Assembly: GCA_029563075.1 (NCBI GenBank) | Contig: JAKQTN010000067.1 | Span: 1-64,000, forward strand | Length of the DNA stretch: 64,000 nt | Direction: 5' to 3' | From: Pseudomonadota bacterium | Lineage (GTDB): Bacteria > Pseudomonadota > Gammaproteobacteria > Burkholderiales > Methylophilaceae | In this document: positions 8,555 through 15,337 of the stretch, piece by piece | Numbering within the stretch: the first letter of the stretch is position 1 | How the letters are laid out: every line of letters starts with the position of its first letter | Made by a program: the position numbers and the translations under genes | Notes under the pieces: generated by a model | Told to the model about the DNA's origin: nothing | The model's database searches: none | What the model saw: only the letters and a program-made list of their open reading frames with translations

Positions 8555-8571
8555 TATATTTTCCCTAAATT

Positions 8572-8589
8572 ACATGCGACCCCGCATGT
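8572..8589 (-). promoter_or_regulatory. Hairpin just before the btuB ribosome site
   Basis: On the minus strand ACATGCG and CGCATGT form a perfect 7-bp stem with a 4-nt loop (GGGT). It ends about 17 bp before the ATG. A second small GC stem (ACCGC/GCGGT) lies at 8669-8684. Either may belong to the riboswitch expression platform; neither is followed by a T run. Confidence 0.45.
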
Positions 8590-8699
8590 GGAATTTTAAA
8601 AACCAGGGAATAAAGAAGGGAAAAACTGACAAAAATGCACTCAAGCATAACAGAGCTGCAGCTTTGACACCGCCACCCCGCGGTATTCTCTAGCGTATA

Positions 8700-8882
8700 G
8701 GTTGCGAGGCCGGTCTCCGGGCTTGTGGGGATTTGTTTTGCGCCTTCCCAAGCTCGCGCTCAGTGGCTGATTGCAAAACTACACTCACTTACCGTTGCGG
8801 GGGCAGCATAGGCATTGTTAATGGATTAACGCACCTATTTCCCAGTTTCACCATGCTTAAAGAAAATAAACATTGGCACCTG
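8700..8882 (-). promoter_or_regulatory. Cobalamin riboswitch
   Basis: On the minus strand, the B12 box AGCCCGGAGACCGGCCT lies at 8723-8707 and matches the consensus. Upstream are the conserved GGTGAAACTGGGAA, TGCTGCCCCCGCAACGGTAA and CCACTG blocks, and the closing GGTGCC near 8880. These are the standard elements of the AdoCbl aptamer in order. It precedes btuB by about 150 nt, so B12 should repress receptor and transporter synthesis. The plus-strand ORF 8733-8927 in the track is an artefact over this RNA. Confidence 0.96.
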
Positions 8883-8992
8883 ACAACTAACCGCGATTAT
8901 AACGATTTATACGGCAAGCTCAATTGAATTTTTATGCCACAAGTAGGCAAAACATGTTAAATTACTTTGAATAGCCCACGTTAGCTATTGAC

Positions 8993-8998
8993 TATAAT
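8993..8998 (+). promoter_or_regulatory. Candidate -10 box for the zapA operon
   Basis: TATAAT lies 26 bp before the first ATG of the TIGR02449-zapA pair. A weak -35 (TTTGAA) lies upstream at a rather long spacing. An alternative pair, TTGACT at 8988 and TATAGT at 9012, would make a nearly leaderless transcript. Confidence 0.35.
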
Positions 8999-9023
8999 GA
9001 ATTTTTTCATTTATAGTGGGATT

Positions 9024-9230
9024 ATGGAAGCGGATTTAAAAAGTTTGCAAGAAAAAATTACCAAGCTGATCACTTTGTGCAGTACGTTGCGTGAAGAGAA
9101 TATTCAGTTGCGTGGTGATTTATCACAAGCGCAGCAGGATGCTGACGCATTAAAGAGTAACATGCAGCTTGCGAGTGATAAGCTTGAGGTTTTGTTTGAG
9201 TCCATGCCAGGAAGCTTAGAGGCGTCATGA
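9024..9230 (+). CDS. TIGR02449-family coiled-coil protein upstream of zapA
   Basis: The product is about 68 residues from the ATG at 9024 (MEADLKSLQEKITKLITLC); the track start is 12 codons too long and lacks a ribosome site. Almost the whole chain is a predicted coiled coil with heptad Leu/Ile (LQEKITKL, LREENIQLRGDLSQAQ). Small coiled-coil proteins of this family sit directly upstream of zapA in many proteobacteria, and the size resembles ZapB. Here it overlaps zapA by 4 bp (ATGA). A division role is inferred from the context. Confidence 0.8.
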   Translation: MEADLKSLQEKITKLITLCSTLREENIQLRGDLSQAQQDADALKSNMQLASDKLEVLFESMPGSLEAS

Positions 9231-9532
9231 GTGCTGCAAAACCTGTTGATGTGCTGATCATGGGGCGTGAGTTCACGGTTTCGTGTACCGACGAAGAGCG
9301 TCAAGGCTTGATGGACGCAGTGGATTACCTGGACAAAAAAATGCGCGAGATCCGCGACTCAGGAAAGGTTGTCGGTGCAGAGCGCATTGCAATTATGGCG
9401 GCGCTCAACCTCTCGCATGAACTGCTCAACACAAAAACTGGCGGTGTTGACATCGGCGATTATAAGCGTAGGATTAGCCTCATGCAGAATCAAATTGATG
9501 AAGCGATGGCAGCACAGGCTAAGCTCATATAA
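9227..9532 (+). CDS. zapA: Cell division protein ZapA
   Basis: ZapA binds FtsZ polymers and promotes Z-ring bundling in the cytoplasm. The 101-residue product has the N-terminal beta-hairpin globular part (VDVLIMGREFTVSCTDEERQGL), the helix AVDYLDKKMREIRDSGKVVGAERIAIMAALN and a C-terminal coiled coil (RRISLMQNQIDEAMAAQ). Length is normal. It starts in an ATGA overlap with the coiled-coil gene, so translation is likely coupled. A 6S RNA gene follows, the same order as in E. coli. Confidence 0.95.
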   Translation: MSAAKPVDVLIMGREFTVSCTDEERQGLMDAVDYLDKKMREIRDSGKVVGAERIAIMAALNLSHELLNTKTGGVDIGDYKRRISLMQNQIDEAMAAQAKLI

Positions 9533-9583
9533 CTAGTTTTTTCATCAGTCCGTCACAACGCCGCTTTATTATCAAGTTTGTTT

Positions 9584-9774
9584 TCTGTGGTGTTGCTTGA
9601 GTCATAAATTCCTTGAACTAGTCTTTGTTATAGGTTTCGGCTCATCAAGCGTAGTGTGCGCGCTCTAAATTGGGTGTTCTTTTAAGATGCCCTTGGCGAG
9701 TGTACCTAAAGCGCTTTAAGTTGTTACCACCTGAACTTTTTGGTTCAGGATAGCGGCTCAGGCAACACCACAGC
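9584..9774 (+). ncRNA. ssrS: 6S RNA
   Basis: The ends pair in a long closing stem: CTGTGGTGTTGC-TGAG at 9585-9600 with CTCAGGCAACACCACAG near 9757-9772. The roughly 190-nt interior can form the extended hairpin with a large central bubble expected of 6S RNA, which mimics an open promoter and binds sigma70 RNA polymerase. The position directly after zapA is the standard one. A -10-like TATTAT lies at 9567-9572. The 170 bp after the RNA up to 9943 hold no gene I can support. Confidence 0.92.
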
Positions 9775-9943
9775 AAATAAATTTTGTTTTTACGATAACT
9801 TTCTTTGTTGTTTTTGGCTTGTTGTACTAGGTGTTCTGCCTGTGCCTTAACGCCTCGAAATTTCTCGTAAAATTCCAAACCTACATTCAATCAAGTGACG
9901 TGCCTTGACTCAATTTGAAAAAGATTTTATTTCGTGACAATAA

Positions 9944-10303
9944 CTATCTTAGCTCGTGATATTTCAAATCCGCCAAACTCACAATCTCCAGACATTTTTC
10001 ATGGCAGGCTTCTAAAATCACGGGCGGCGCAAAACCAGCTTCCGATGCCTCAAGCCAACGAGCAGCGCACACGCACCAGCGATCGCCTGCGCTTAAGCCA
10101 TCAAAACCATATTCAGGACGTGGTGTGCTTAAATCATTACCACTAGAAAAAGAAAATGCCAGAAACTCTTCTGTAACTTGGCAGCAAACGGTATGACTGC
10201 CAATGTCTTCACTGCCAGTTTCACAGCAACCCGTGCGCGTAAAGCCAGTGAGTGGATTCAAACTGCAAGTTTGTAGGCTTGTGCCTAGTACATTACGTGC
10301 CAT
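9944..10303 (-). CDS. DUF2237 family protein
   Basis: The 119-residue product shows the family's conserved blocks in order: NVLGTSLQTCS, TGFTRTGCC, HTVCCQVTEEFLAFS, GNDLSTPRPEYGFDGL, GDRWCVCAARWLEA and PPVILEACHEKCL. The many conserved Cys residues (TGCC, WCVC) suggest a metal or redox role, but no function is established that I know of. It is monocistronic and divergent from the EVE gene, with a 69-bp shared upstream region. Family call is firm. Confidence 0.9.
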   Translation of the reverse strand: MARNVLGTSLQTCSLNPLTGFTRTGCCETGSEDIGSHTVCCQVTEEFLAFSFSSGNDLSTPRPEYGFDGLSAGDRWCVCAARWLEASEAGFAPPVILEACHEKCLEIVSLADLKYHELR

Positions 10304-10372
10304 GGTTTTATTCCAAATAGATTAATTTCAATTATCATACCCAAATTATGAAATTGAGAAAATTGAATTGAT

Positions 10373-10831
10373 ATGCGTTATTGGCTAATGAAATCAGAAC
10401 CTGCAGACGTGTCTATAGATGATTTGGCGGCCATGCCCAATCAAACGGTAGATTGGTACGGCGTGCGCAATTACCAGGCGCGGAATTTCATGCGCGATCA
10501 AATGAGCGTTGGTGATGGTGTGCTTTTTTATCACTCAAACTGCGAAACGCCGGGTATTGCGGGTATTTGTGAAGTGAGTTCTAGCGCGTATCCAGACCGT
10601 TTTCAGTTTGTTAAAGGGCACAAATATTATGATGAAAAATCTACGCAAGAAAACCCACGTTGGATGAATGTCGATGTGAAGCTTGTGCACAAAACGCGGC
10701 TACTAAGCTTAAAAGAAATGCGTGAAATGCCGGAATTGGCTAATTTAAGAATTTTGCAACGTGGGAACAGGCTTTCCATTACGCCGGTTGATCCCAAAGA
10801 TTGGGAATTTATAATAGGTAAACTTAAGTAG
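10373..10831 (+). CDS. EVE domain protein
   Basis: The 152-residue protein is a single EVE domain, a PUA/YTH-like fold. Recognisable are YWLMKSEPADVSIDDL, the WYGVRNYQARNFMRD block, GDGVLFYHSNCETPGIAGICEV and PRWMNVDVKL. Related folds bind modified bases in DNA or RNA, and stand-alone EVE proteins are widespread in proteobacteria as housekeeping genes of unclear role. There are no restriction or defence genes next to it here. It ends at a strong hairpin terminator shared with the convergent lipoprotein gene. Confidence 0.93.
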   Translation: MRYWLMKSEPADVSIDDLAAMPNQTVDWYGVRNYQARNFMRDQMSVGDGVLFYHSNCETPGIAGICEVSSSAYPDRFQFVKGHKYYDEKSTQENPRWMNVDVKLVHKTRLLSLKEMREMPELANLRILQRGNRLSITPVDPKDWEFIIGKLK

Positions 10832-10849
10832 AGTTTGCTCGAAGAAAAA

Positions 10850-10872
10850 AGCCCCGAATTTCGGGGCTTTTA
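10850..10872. terminator. Bidirectional terminator between the EVE gene and the YVTN gene
   Basis: AGCCCCGAA-ATT-TTCGGGGCT forms a strong stem with an A tract before it and TTTT after it, so it can stop transcription from both sides. Confidence 0.92.
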
Positions 10873-10904
10873 TAAATCAGTTACAACTTTACTTCAATTT
10901 TGTA

Positions 10905-12038
10905 TTACTTTAGTTTGGTATCCAGGCTACCCATTGATTTAGGATAAATGACTACGCCCCAAGGTAGGTTTTTCACTTCAACCTGCTTAGTCACTTCCAG
11001 TTTTTCGGCGTCGATCACAAAAATCGCATCCGATTTACCACATGCCAACAAAATCTGTTTGTCATCTGGCGTAAAGCTAAAATGCCAGCAGCGATTTCCT
11101 GTGGGAATATCCTTAATCTTTTCATAAGTTTTTGCATCAAATACTTGCAGCACTTTTGCCTTGTTAGCCGCTACAAAAATGCGTTCGCCTTTATGGTCGA
11201 AAGAAATGCCATAAGGCGTTTCCGCAGTGTCCACCGTGCGTATAAAATTAAAATCTTTATCTAACACCATGAATTTATTGCCATATTCCAGCGTTGAAAG
11301 ATAAGTGTTGCCGTCAGGCGAAATTTTAATGCCGCGTGGGCGATCGCCATGTTCATGGGTTTTGATGGTTTTCAGCAGTTCTCCGCTTGCAATGTCATGC
11401 ACTGTTACGGTGTTATCCGCTTCATTGGTAATCACCAACTTGCTGTTGTCCGCTGAAAATTCAATTCCTTCAGTTTCTGGGCCGCCCGTAATTTCACGCA
11501 CTTTTTCTCCCTTGGTTAAATCCACCACGGCGATTTTGGCTGGGATTTTCTCTTCATCGTCATCATCTTCAGCTGATTTTTCACCTGGCTTCGGAGGTGG
11601 GCCTGCTTTTGCACTTGGCTCAGATGAAATATAAGCAAAATTACCGTTTACGCGCACAAACTCCGGATTTTTGCCAATTTCAACTTGTTTCACTTCATCG
11701 GTTGTTGTATCAATCACAGAAATGCTGCCGTTTTCGCGCGTCGCAACGATGAGTTTTTTGCCGTCATCTGTTAAGCCAAGACCACGCGGACCGGCCGCTT
11801 TCACGTCAATTGTTTTCACAACTTGCATCGTGGCTAAGTCAATGACGCTTACACCTGCGTCTTGGCTTGTGACATAGGCAACCCCTGCAGCGGAAACACT
11901 ATCGCTAGGAGCAGCGCTGGAATTGGCATCTGGAGCTGGTTTTTCTGCAGTCTCTTTGCTGCAAGCGCCAAGACTGGTTATGAGCGCTAGCATTAATATG
12001 CTGGTATAGGTTTTGTTAAATGTTGGTACAAATTTCAT
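10905..12038 (-). CDS. YVTN-type beta-propeller lipoprotein
   Basis: The product is 377 residues from the ATG at 12038, chosen because GGAG lies 9 bp upstream and the lipobox (LALITSLGAC) then falls at residue 26. After a Ser/Ala-rich linker come about seven YVTN/surface-layer propeller repeats (VSVIDLATMQVVKTI, ISVIDTTTDEVKQV, VTVHDIASGELLKT and so on). An acidic insert (SAEDDDDEEK) interrupts one blade. Such YncE-like propellers are periplasmic, some bind DNA or work beside quinoprotein dehydrogenases; no partner is encoded nearby. A perfect dyad lies 85 bp upstream. Confidence 0.82.
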   Translation of the reverse strand: MKFVPTFNKTYTSILMLALITSLGACSKETAEKPAPDANSSAAPSDSVSAAGVAYVTSQDAGVSVIDLATMQVVKTIDVKAAGPRGLGLTDDGKKLIVATRENGSISVIDTTTDEVKQVEIGKNPEFVRVNGNFAYISSEPSAKAGPPPKPGEKSAEDDDDEEKIPAKIAVVDLTKGEKVREITGGPETEGIEFSADNSKLVITNEADNTVTVHDIASGELLKTIKTHEHGDRPRGIKISPDGNTYLSTLEYGNKFMVLDKDFNFIRTVDTAETPYGISFDHKGERIFVAANKAKVLQVFDAKTYEKIKDIPTGNRCWHFSFTPDDKQILLACGKSDAIFVIDAEKLEVTKQVEVKNLPWGVVIYPKSMGSLDTKLK

Positions 12039-12122
12039 CAAAAGAGTCTCCAAAGTTTTTTCGCCTGTTTGGCAAATTATTGTTTATTAGGTTCAATCCC
12101 CAATGGCTTAATTTAAGCAAAA

Positions 12123-12142
12123 AATATACTAATCAGTATATT
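12123..12142. promoter_or_regulatory. 20-bp operator-like dyad upstream of the YVTN gene
   Basis: AATATACT-AATC-AGTATATT has perfect 8-bp arms and a 4-bp spacer, in the only long intergenic gap before the YVTN lipoprotein. The size and spacing fit a dimeric TetR/MarR-type repressor site. No matching regulator gene is adjacent. Confidence 0.45.
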
Positions 12143-12235
12143 ATAGTAATGTTTTTATAAAACAATGAGTTATTTTCTCACAGCAAATCATAATTGGTTG
12201 TTAACAGCCAATGGTGGTGGTTGTAGATTTAAGAA

Positions 12236-13747
12236 TCACCCTAAAAATAGTTTATACGCCGGGTTTTCAGTTTCATCCCAATACGGATAACCAAGGTTTT
12301 GCAGAAACTCTGCAAATTCGGCCTGTTCGTTCGGCGGCACTTGCATGCCCACCAGCACACGGCCAAAATCCGCACCATGGTTGCGATAGTGGAACAGGCT
12401 GATATTCCAATCGTGGCCCATGGTGTCCAAGAATTTCATTAATGCACCAGGTTTTTCTGGGAACTCAAACCGGAATACCACTTCATGCTCCGCTTGCGGC
12501 GCATGCCCCCCGACTAGATGGCGAAGATGCAGCTTGGCGACTTCGTTATCGGTTAAATCCAGTGCCGGTAAGCCTTGTGCCTGCAAATCGGCTACCAGTC
12601 TGGCAGATTCCGCAGGGTCTGTAATCGCTACACCCACAAAAATATGTGCTTCTTTAGGGTCAGAGTAACGATAGTTAAATTCTGTAATATTGCGGTTACC
12701 CAGCAGGCGACAGAACGCTTTAAATGCGCCCGGCTTCTCGGGTATCGTTACTGCTAAAACAGCTTCACGCTTTTCGCCGACCTCGGCGCGTTCCGCCACA
12801 AAACGCAAGCGGTCAAAATTCATGTTGGCACCAGAAGCAACGGCTGCCAATGTTTTGTTGTGCAGGTTTTCACGTTCGGCATAGGCCTTAAGCCCTGCCA
12901 CGGCGAGCGCCCCTGCAGGCTCCAATATGCTGCGCGTATCTTCAAACACATCTTTAATAGCAGCGCAGATGGCGTCGTTATCCACCACAATCATTTCATC
13001 TACAAATTGTTGTGCGAGTTTAAATGTATGTTCGCCCACTTGCTTTACAGCGGCGCCATCGGCAAACAGTCCTACTTGTTCCAGCACTACTCGCTCACCC
13101 TGTTTGAGCGATTCCGTCATCGCTTCTGCGTCTTTAGCCTCAACGCCGATGATTTTAATTTCCGGGCGCACCGCTTTAACATAGGCTGCAACACCAGCCA
13201 GCAAGCCGCCGCCGCCCACGCAGCAAAAAATTGCTTCAATGGGTTGCGGGTATTGCTGCAGAATTTCCATCCCAATCGTACCTTGTCCCGCGATGACATC
13301 AGGGTCGTCGTAGGGGTGCACAAAAGTAAGCTGTTCGGATTTTTCCAGCTCAAGTGCATGTACATAAGCGTCGGAATAACTATCGCCAAACAGCACCACT
13401 TCAGCGCCTCTGGCCTTAACCGCATTCACTTTGATGAGTGGGGTGGTGGTCGGCATTACAATCACGGCTCTGCAGCCCAATTTCTGTGCGGCTAGCGCTA
13501 CGCCTTGCGCATGGTTACCTGCGCTGGCGGCGATTACCCCGCGTTTCAGCACGTCCGCAGGCAGGTTCGCCATTTTGTTGTAGGCTCCGCGCAACTTGAA
13601 CGAGAATACAGGCTGCATATCCTCGCGCTTAAGCAGTACCCGGTTATCAATGCGTGCGGATAAATTGGGCTGAAACTCCAGCGGCGTCTTTTTTGCCACG
13701 TCGTAAACACGCGAGTTTTCTATTTTTTGCCTGTAATTGATAGACAT
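12236..13747 (-). CDS. ilvA: Threonine deaminase, biosynthetic
   Basis: IlvA is the PLP enzyme converting threonine to 2-oxobutanoate, the first step of isoleucine synthesis. The 503-residue protein has the PLP lysine motif FSFKLRGAYNKM (about 49-60), SAGNHAQGVA, the glycine-rich phosphate loop CCVGGGGLLAG, and two C-terminal ACT-like regulatory domains (from about 330) that bind isoleucine and valine in the E. coli enzyme. Length fits the long biosynthetic form. It is divergent from rpiA. Confidence 0.97.
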   Translation of the reverse strand: MSINYRQKIENSRVYDVAKKTPLEFQPNLSARIDNRVLLKREDMQPVFSFKLRGAYNKMANLPADVLKRGVIAASAGNHAQGVALAAQKLGCRAVIVMPTTTPLIKVNAVKARGAEVVLFGDSYSDAYVHALELEKSEQLTFVHPYDDPDVIAGQGTIGMEILQQYPQPIEAIFCCVGGGGLLAGVAAYVKAVRPEIKIIGVEAKDAEAMTESLKQGERVVLEQVGLFADGAAVKQVGEHTFKLAQQFVDEMIVVDNDAICAAIKDVFEDTRSILEPAGALAVAGLKAYAERENLHNKTLAAVASGANMNFDRLRFVAERAEVGEKREAVLAVTIPEKPGAFKAFCRLLGNRNITEFNYRYSDPKEAHIFVGVAITDPAESARLVADLQAQGLPALDLTDNEVAKLHLRHLVGGHAPQAEHEVVFRFEFPEKPGALMKFLDTMGHDWNISLFHYRNHGADFGRVLVGMQVPPNEQAEFAEFLQNLGYPYWDETENPAYKLFLG

Positions 13748-13828
13748 GCCGGATTTTTAATTCACCTTTAGCGGTGTATAGTTATGGTTTGGCATCATTA
13801 TAAAGAATTTGTTAAGGGTTTACTCAAA

Positions 13829-14488
13829 ATGGCATATACACAAGATGAATTAAAGCAGCAAGTCGCAAAAGCAGCGGTGGAATACGTAAAAGAAGGCATC
13901 ATTGGCGTGGGCACCGGCTCTACAGCCAATTACTTTATTGAAGAGCTGGCAAAAGTAAAACACAAAATTGATGGCGCAGTGGCCAGCAGCGAGGTGACAG
14001 CTCAGCGTTTACGCGGCCATGGCATTGAAGTGTTTGATCTGAATAACATCGATGGTATGGATATTTACGTAGATGGCGCCGATGAAATTACAGAACATAT
14101 GCACATGCTTAAAGGCGGTGGCGGCGCGTTAACGCGCGAGAAGATTGTTGCGGCGGTGGCTAAAACTTTTATCTGCATATGTGATGAGAGTAAATACGTG
14201 CCAGTATTGGGCAAATTTCCATTGCCGGTAGAAGTGCTGCCAATGGCGCGCAGTCAAGTGGCGCGTGCTTTGGTGAAAATGGGCGGTCAGCCTGTGCTAC
14301 GTGATTTCACGACTGATAACGGCAATATCATTTTAGACGTACACAATCTGAAAATTGACGATCCGGTCAAGATGGAAGCTGACATTAACCAAATCGTCGG
14401 CGTGGTGACGAATGGTTTATTTGCGGCACGACCAGCAAACATCTTGCTTTTAGCGACTGCCGATGGTGTGAAAACCTTTAAGAAATAG
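13829..14488 (+). CDS. rpiA: Ribose-5-phosphate isomerase A
   Basis: RpiA interconverts ribose 5-phosphate and ribulose 5-phosphate, linking the pentose phosphate and (in methylotrophs) RuMP pathways. The product from the ATG at 13829 is 219 residues, the normal size; the track start is 15 codons longer and adds an unrelated leader, whereas AAGGG lies upstream of 13829. Motifs: [24 protein letters not shown] with the catalytic Asp residues, and [14 protein letters not shown] terminator follows. Confidence 0.95.
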   Translation: MAYTQDELKQQVAKAAVEYVKEGIIGVGTGSTANYFIEELAKVKHKIDGAVASSEVTAQRLRGHGIEVFDLNNIDGMDIYVDGADEITEHMHMLKGGGGALTREKIVAAVAKTFICICDESKYVPVLGKFPLPVEVLPMARSQVARALVKMGGQPVLRDFTTDNGNIILDVHNLKIDDPVKMEADINQIVGVVTNGLFAARPANILLLATADGVKTFKK

Positions 14489-14501
14489 AGATATGGTGTA
14501 G

Positions 14502-14530
14502 AAAAAAAACCGCTTTCGAGCGGTTTTTTT
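14502..14530. terminator. Terminator after rpiA
   Basis: AACCGCT-TTCG-AGCGGTT is flanked by a long A tract and seven Ts, so it can stop transcription in both directions, including from the minus-strand yggX gene. Confidence 0.92.
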
Positions 14531-14615
14531 CATTAGCAAGACCGTCGACCTGCAAGCAGCATGGATATTGGTATACAGGGCGGTCGCTTTTGCTAATGAA
14601 TACGCGCGTATCGAA

Positions 14616-14888
14616 TCACTTTGTTGGCGGCACATACCCACTTGCGGTATCTGCACCTTCTCCAAAAAAATACTTCTCGGTCTGTTCAGCCAGATACTTA
14701 CGTGCGGCAGGGTCGGCCAAACTCAGGCGGTTTTCGTTCACCAGCATGGTTTGCTGTTTTAGCCATGCCGCCCAAGCCTCTTTGCTTACGTTCAGGTAGA
14801 TTTTTTTACCCAGCTCGCCCGGATAAGGCGGAAAGTCCATGCCTTCTGCTTCTTTACCTAGTTTTACACATTTCACCATTCTTGCCAT
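14616..14888 (-). CDS. yggX: Fe(2+)-trafficking / oxidative damage protection protein YggX
   Basis: The 90-residue product is a full-length Ygg[27 protein letters not shown] at the N-terminus with the single conserved Cys, then [19 protein letters not shown] and [10 protein letters not shown]. The family protects Fe-S clusters and has been linked to iron handling and to MutY. It is a cytoplasmic monocistronic gene, divergent from dgkA, with 80 bp between. Confidence 0.95.
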   Translation of the reverse strand: MARMVKCVKLGKEAEGMDFPPYPGELGKKIYLNVSKEAWAAWLKQQTMLVNENRLSLADPAARKYLAEQTEKYFFGEGADTASGYVPPTK

Positions 14889-14968
14889 TTTCGTTACTCA
14901 ATTTAGCTAAAAACAATATGATAGCGCATGTTAAAATTCGCGTGATTAATTAATTGCAAAGGTAAGCA

Positions 14969-15337
14969 ATGGAAAGCCCATTCAAAAGTAAAAACGGTTT
15001 GGAACGCATCGCCAAAGCGGCTGGTTATTCAATTGCCGGTTTAAAGGCGGCGTATAGGAATGAAGCTGCGATTCGGCAAGAAACCTGGCTGATGCTGGTG
15101 CTGATTCCACTGGGGTTTTATTTGGGACAGACGAATATCGAGCGCATTTTGCTTGTGGGCGTGACTTTACTGGTGTTTGTGGTGGAGTTGCTAAACTCGG
15201 CCATTGAGGCGGCGGTGGACCATACTTCTATCGACCATCATGCACTTGCCGCACGCGCCAAAGATATAGGCAGTGCGGCAGTGATGATGGCAATTATGCT
15301 GTTTTTGCTGGTTTGGGCGCTAATTCTTTTCGGTTAA
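14969..15337 (+). CDS. dgkA: Diacylglycerol kinase
   Basis: DgkA phosphorylates diacylglycerol released by membrane-derived oligosaccharide or LPS modification and recycles it to phosphatidate. The 122-residue product has three transmembrane helices and the signature ELLNSAIEAAVD (about 73-84), followed by DHHALAARAKDIGSAAVM. The N-terminal amphipathic helix region (GLERIAKAAGYSIAGLKAAYRNEAAIRQE) is also typical. Its stop overlaps that of the convergent receptor gene. Confidence 0.95.
   Translation: MESPFKSKNGLERIAKAAGYSIAGLKAAYRNEAAIRQETWLMLVLIPLGFYLGQTNIERILLVGVTLLVFVVELLNSAIEAAVDHTSIDHHALAARAKDIGSAAVMMAIMLFLLVWALILFG

Noticed and set aside
8733-8927. 64-aa plus-strand ORF
   Set aside because: It lies antisense over the cobalamin riboswitch, whose conserved blocks explain the sequence; no ribosome site or family match.
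9645-9890. 81-aa minus-strand ORF with a charged N-terminal part
   Set aside because: Half of it is antisense to the 6S RNA and no ribosome site is seen; treated as a shadow, although the first 40 residues look protein-like.
10373-10831. EVE domain gene as part of a defence or base-modification system
   Set aside because: Neighbours are housekeeping genes, with no methyltransferase, nuclease or McrB-like partner; stand-alone EVE proteins are common.
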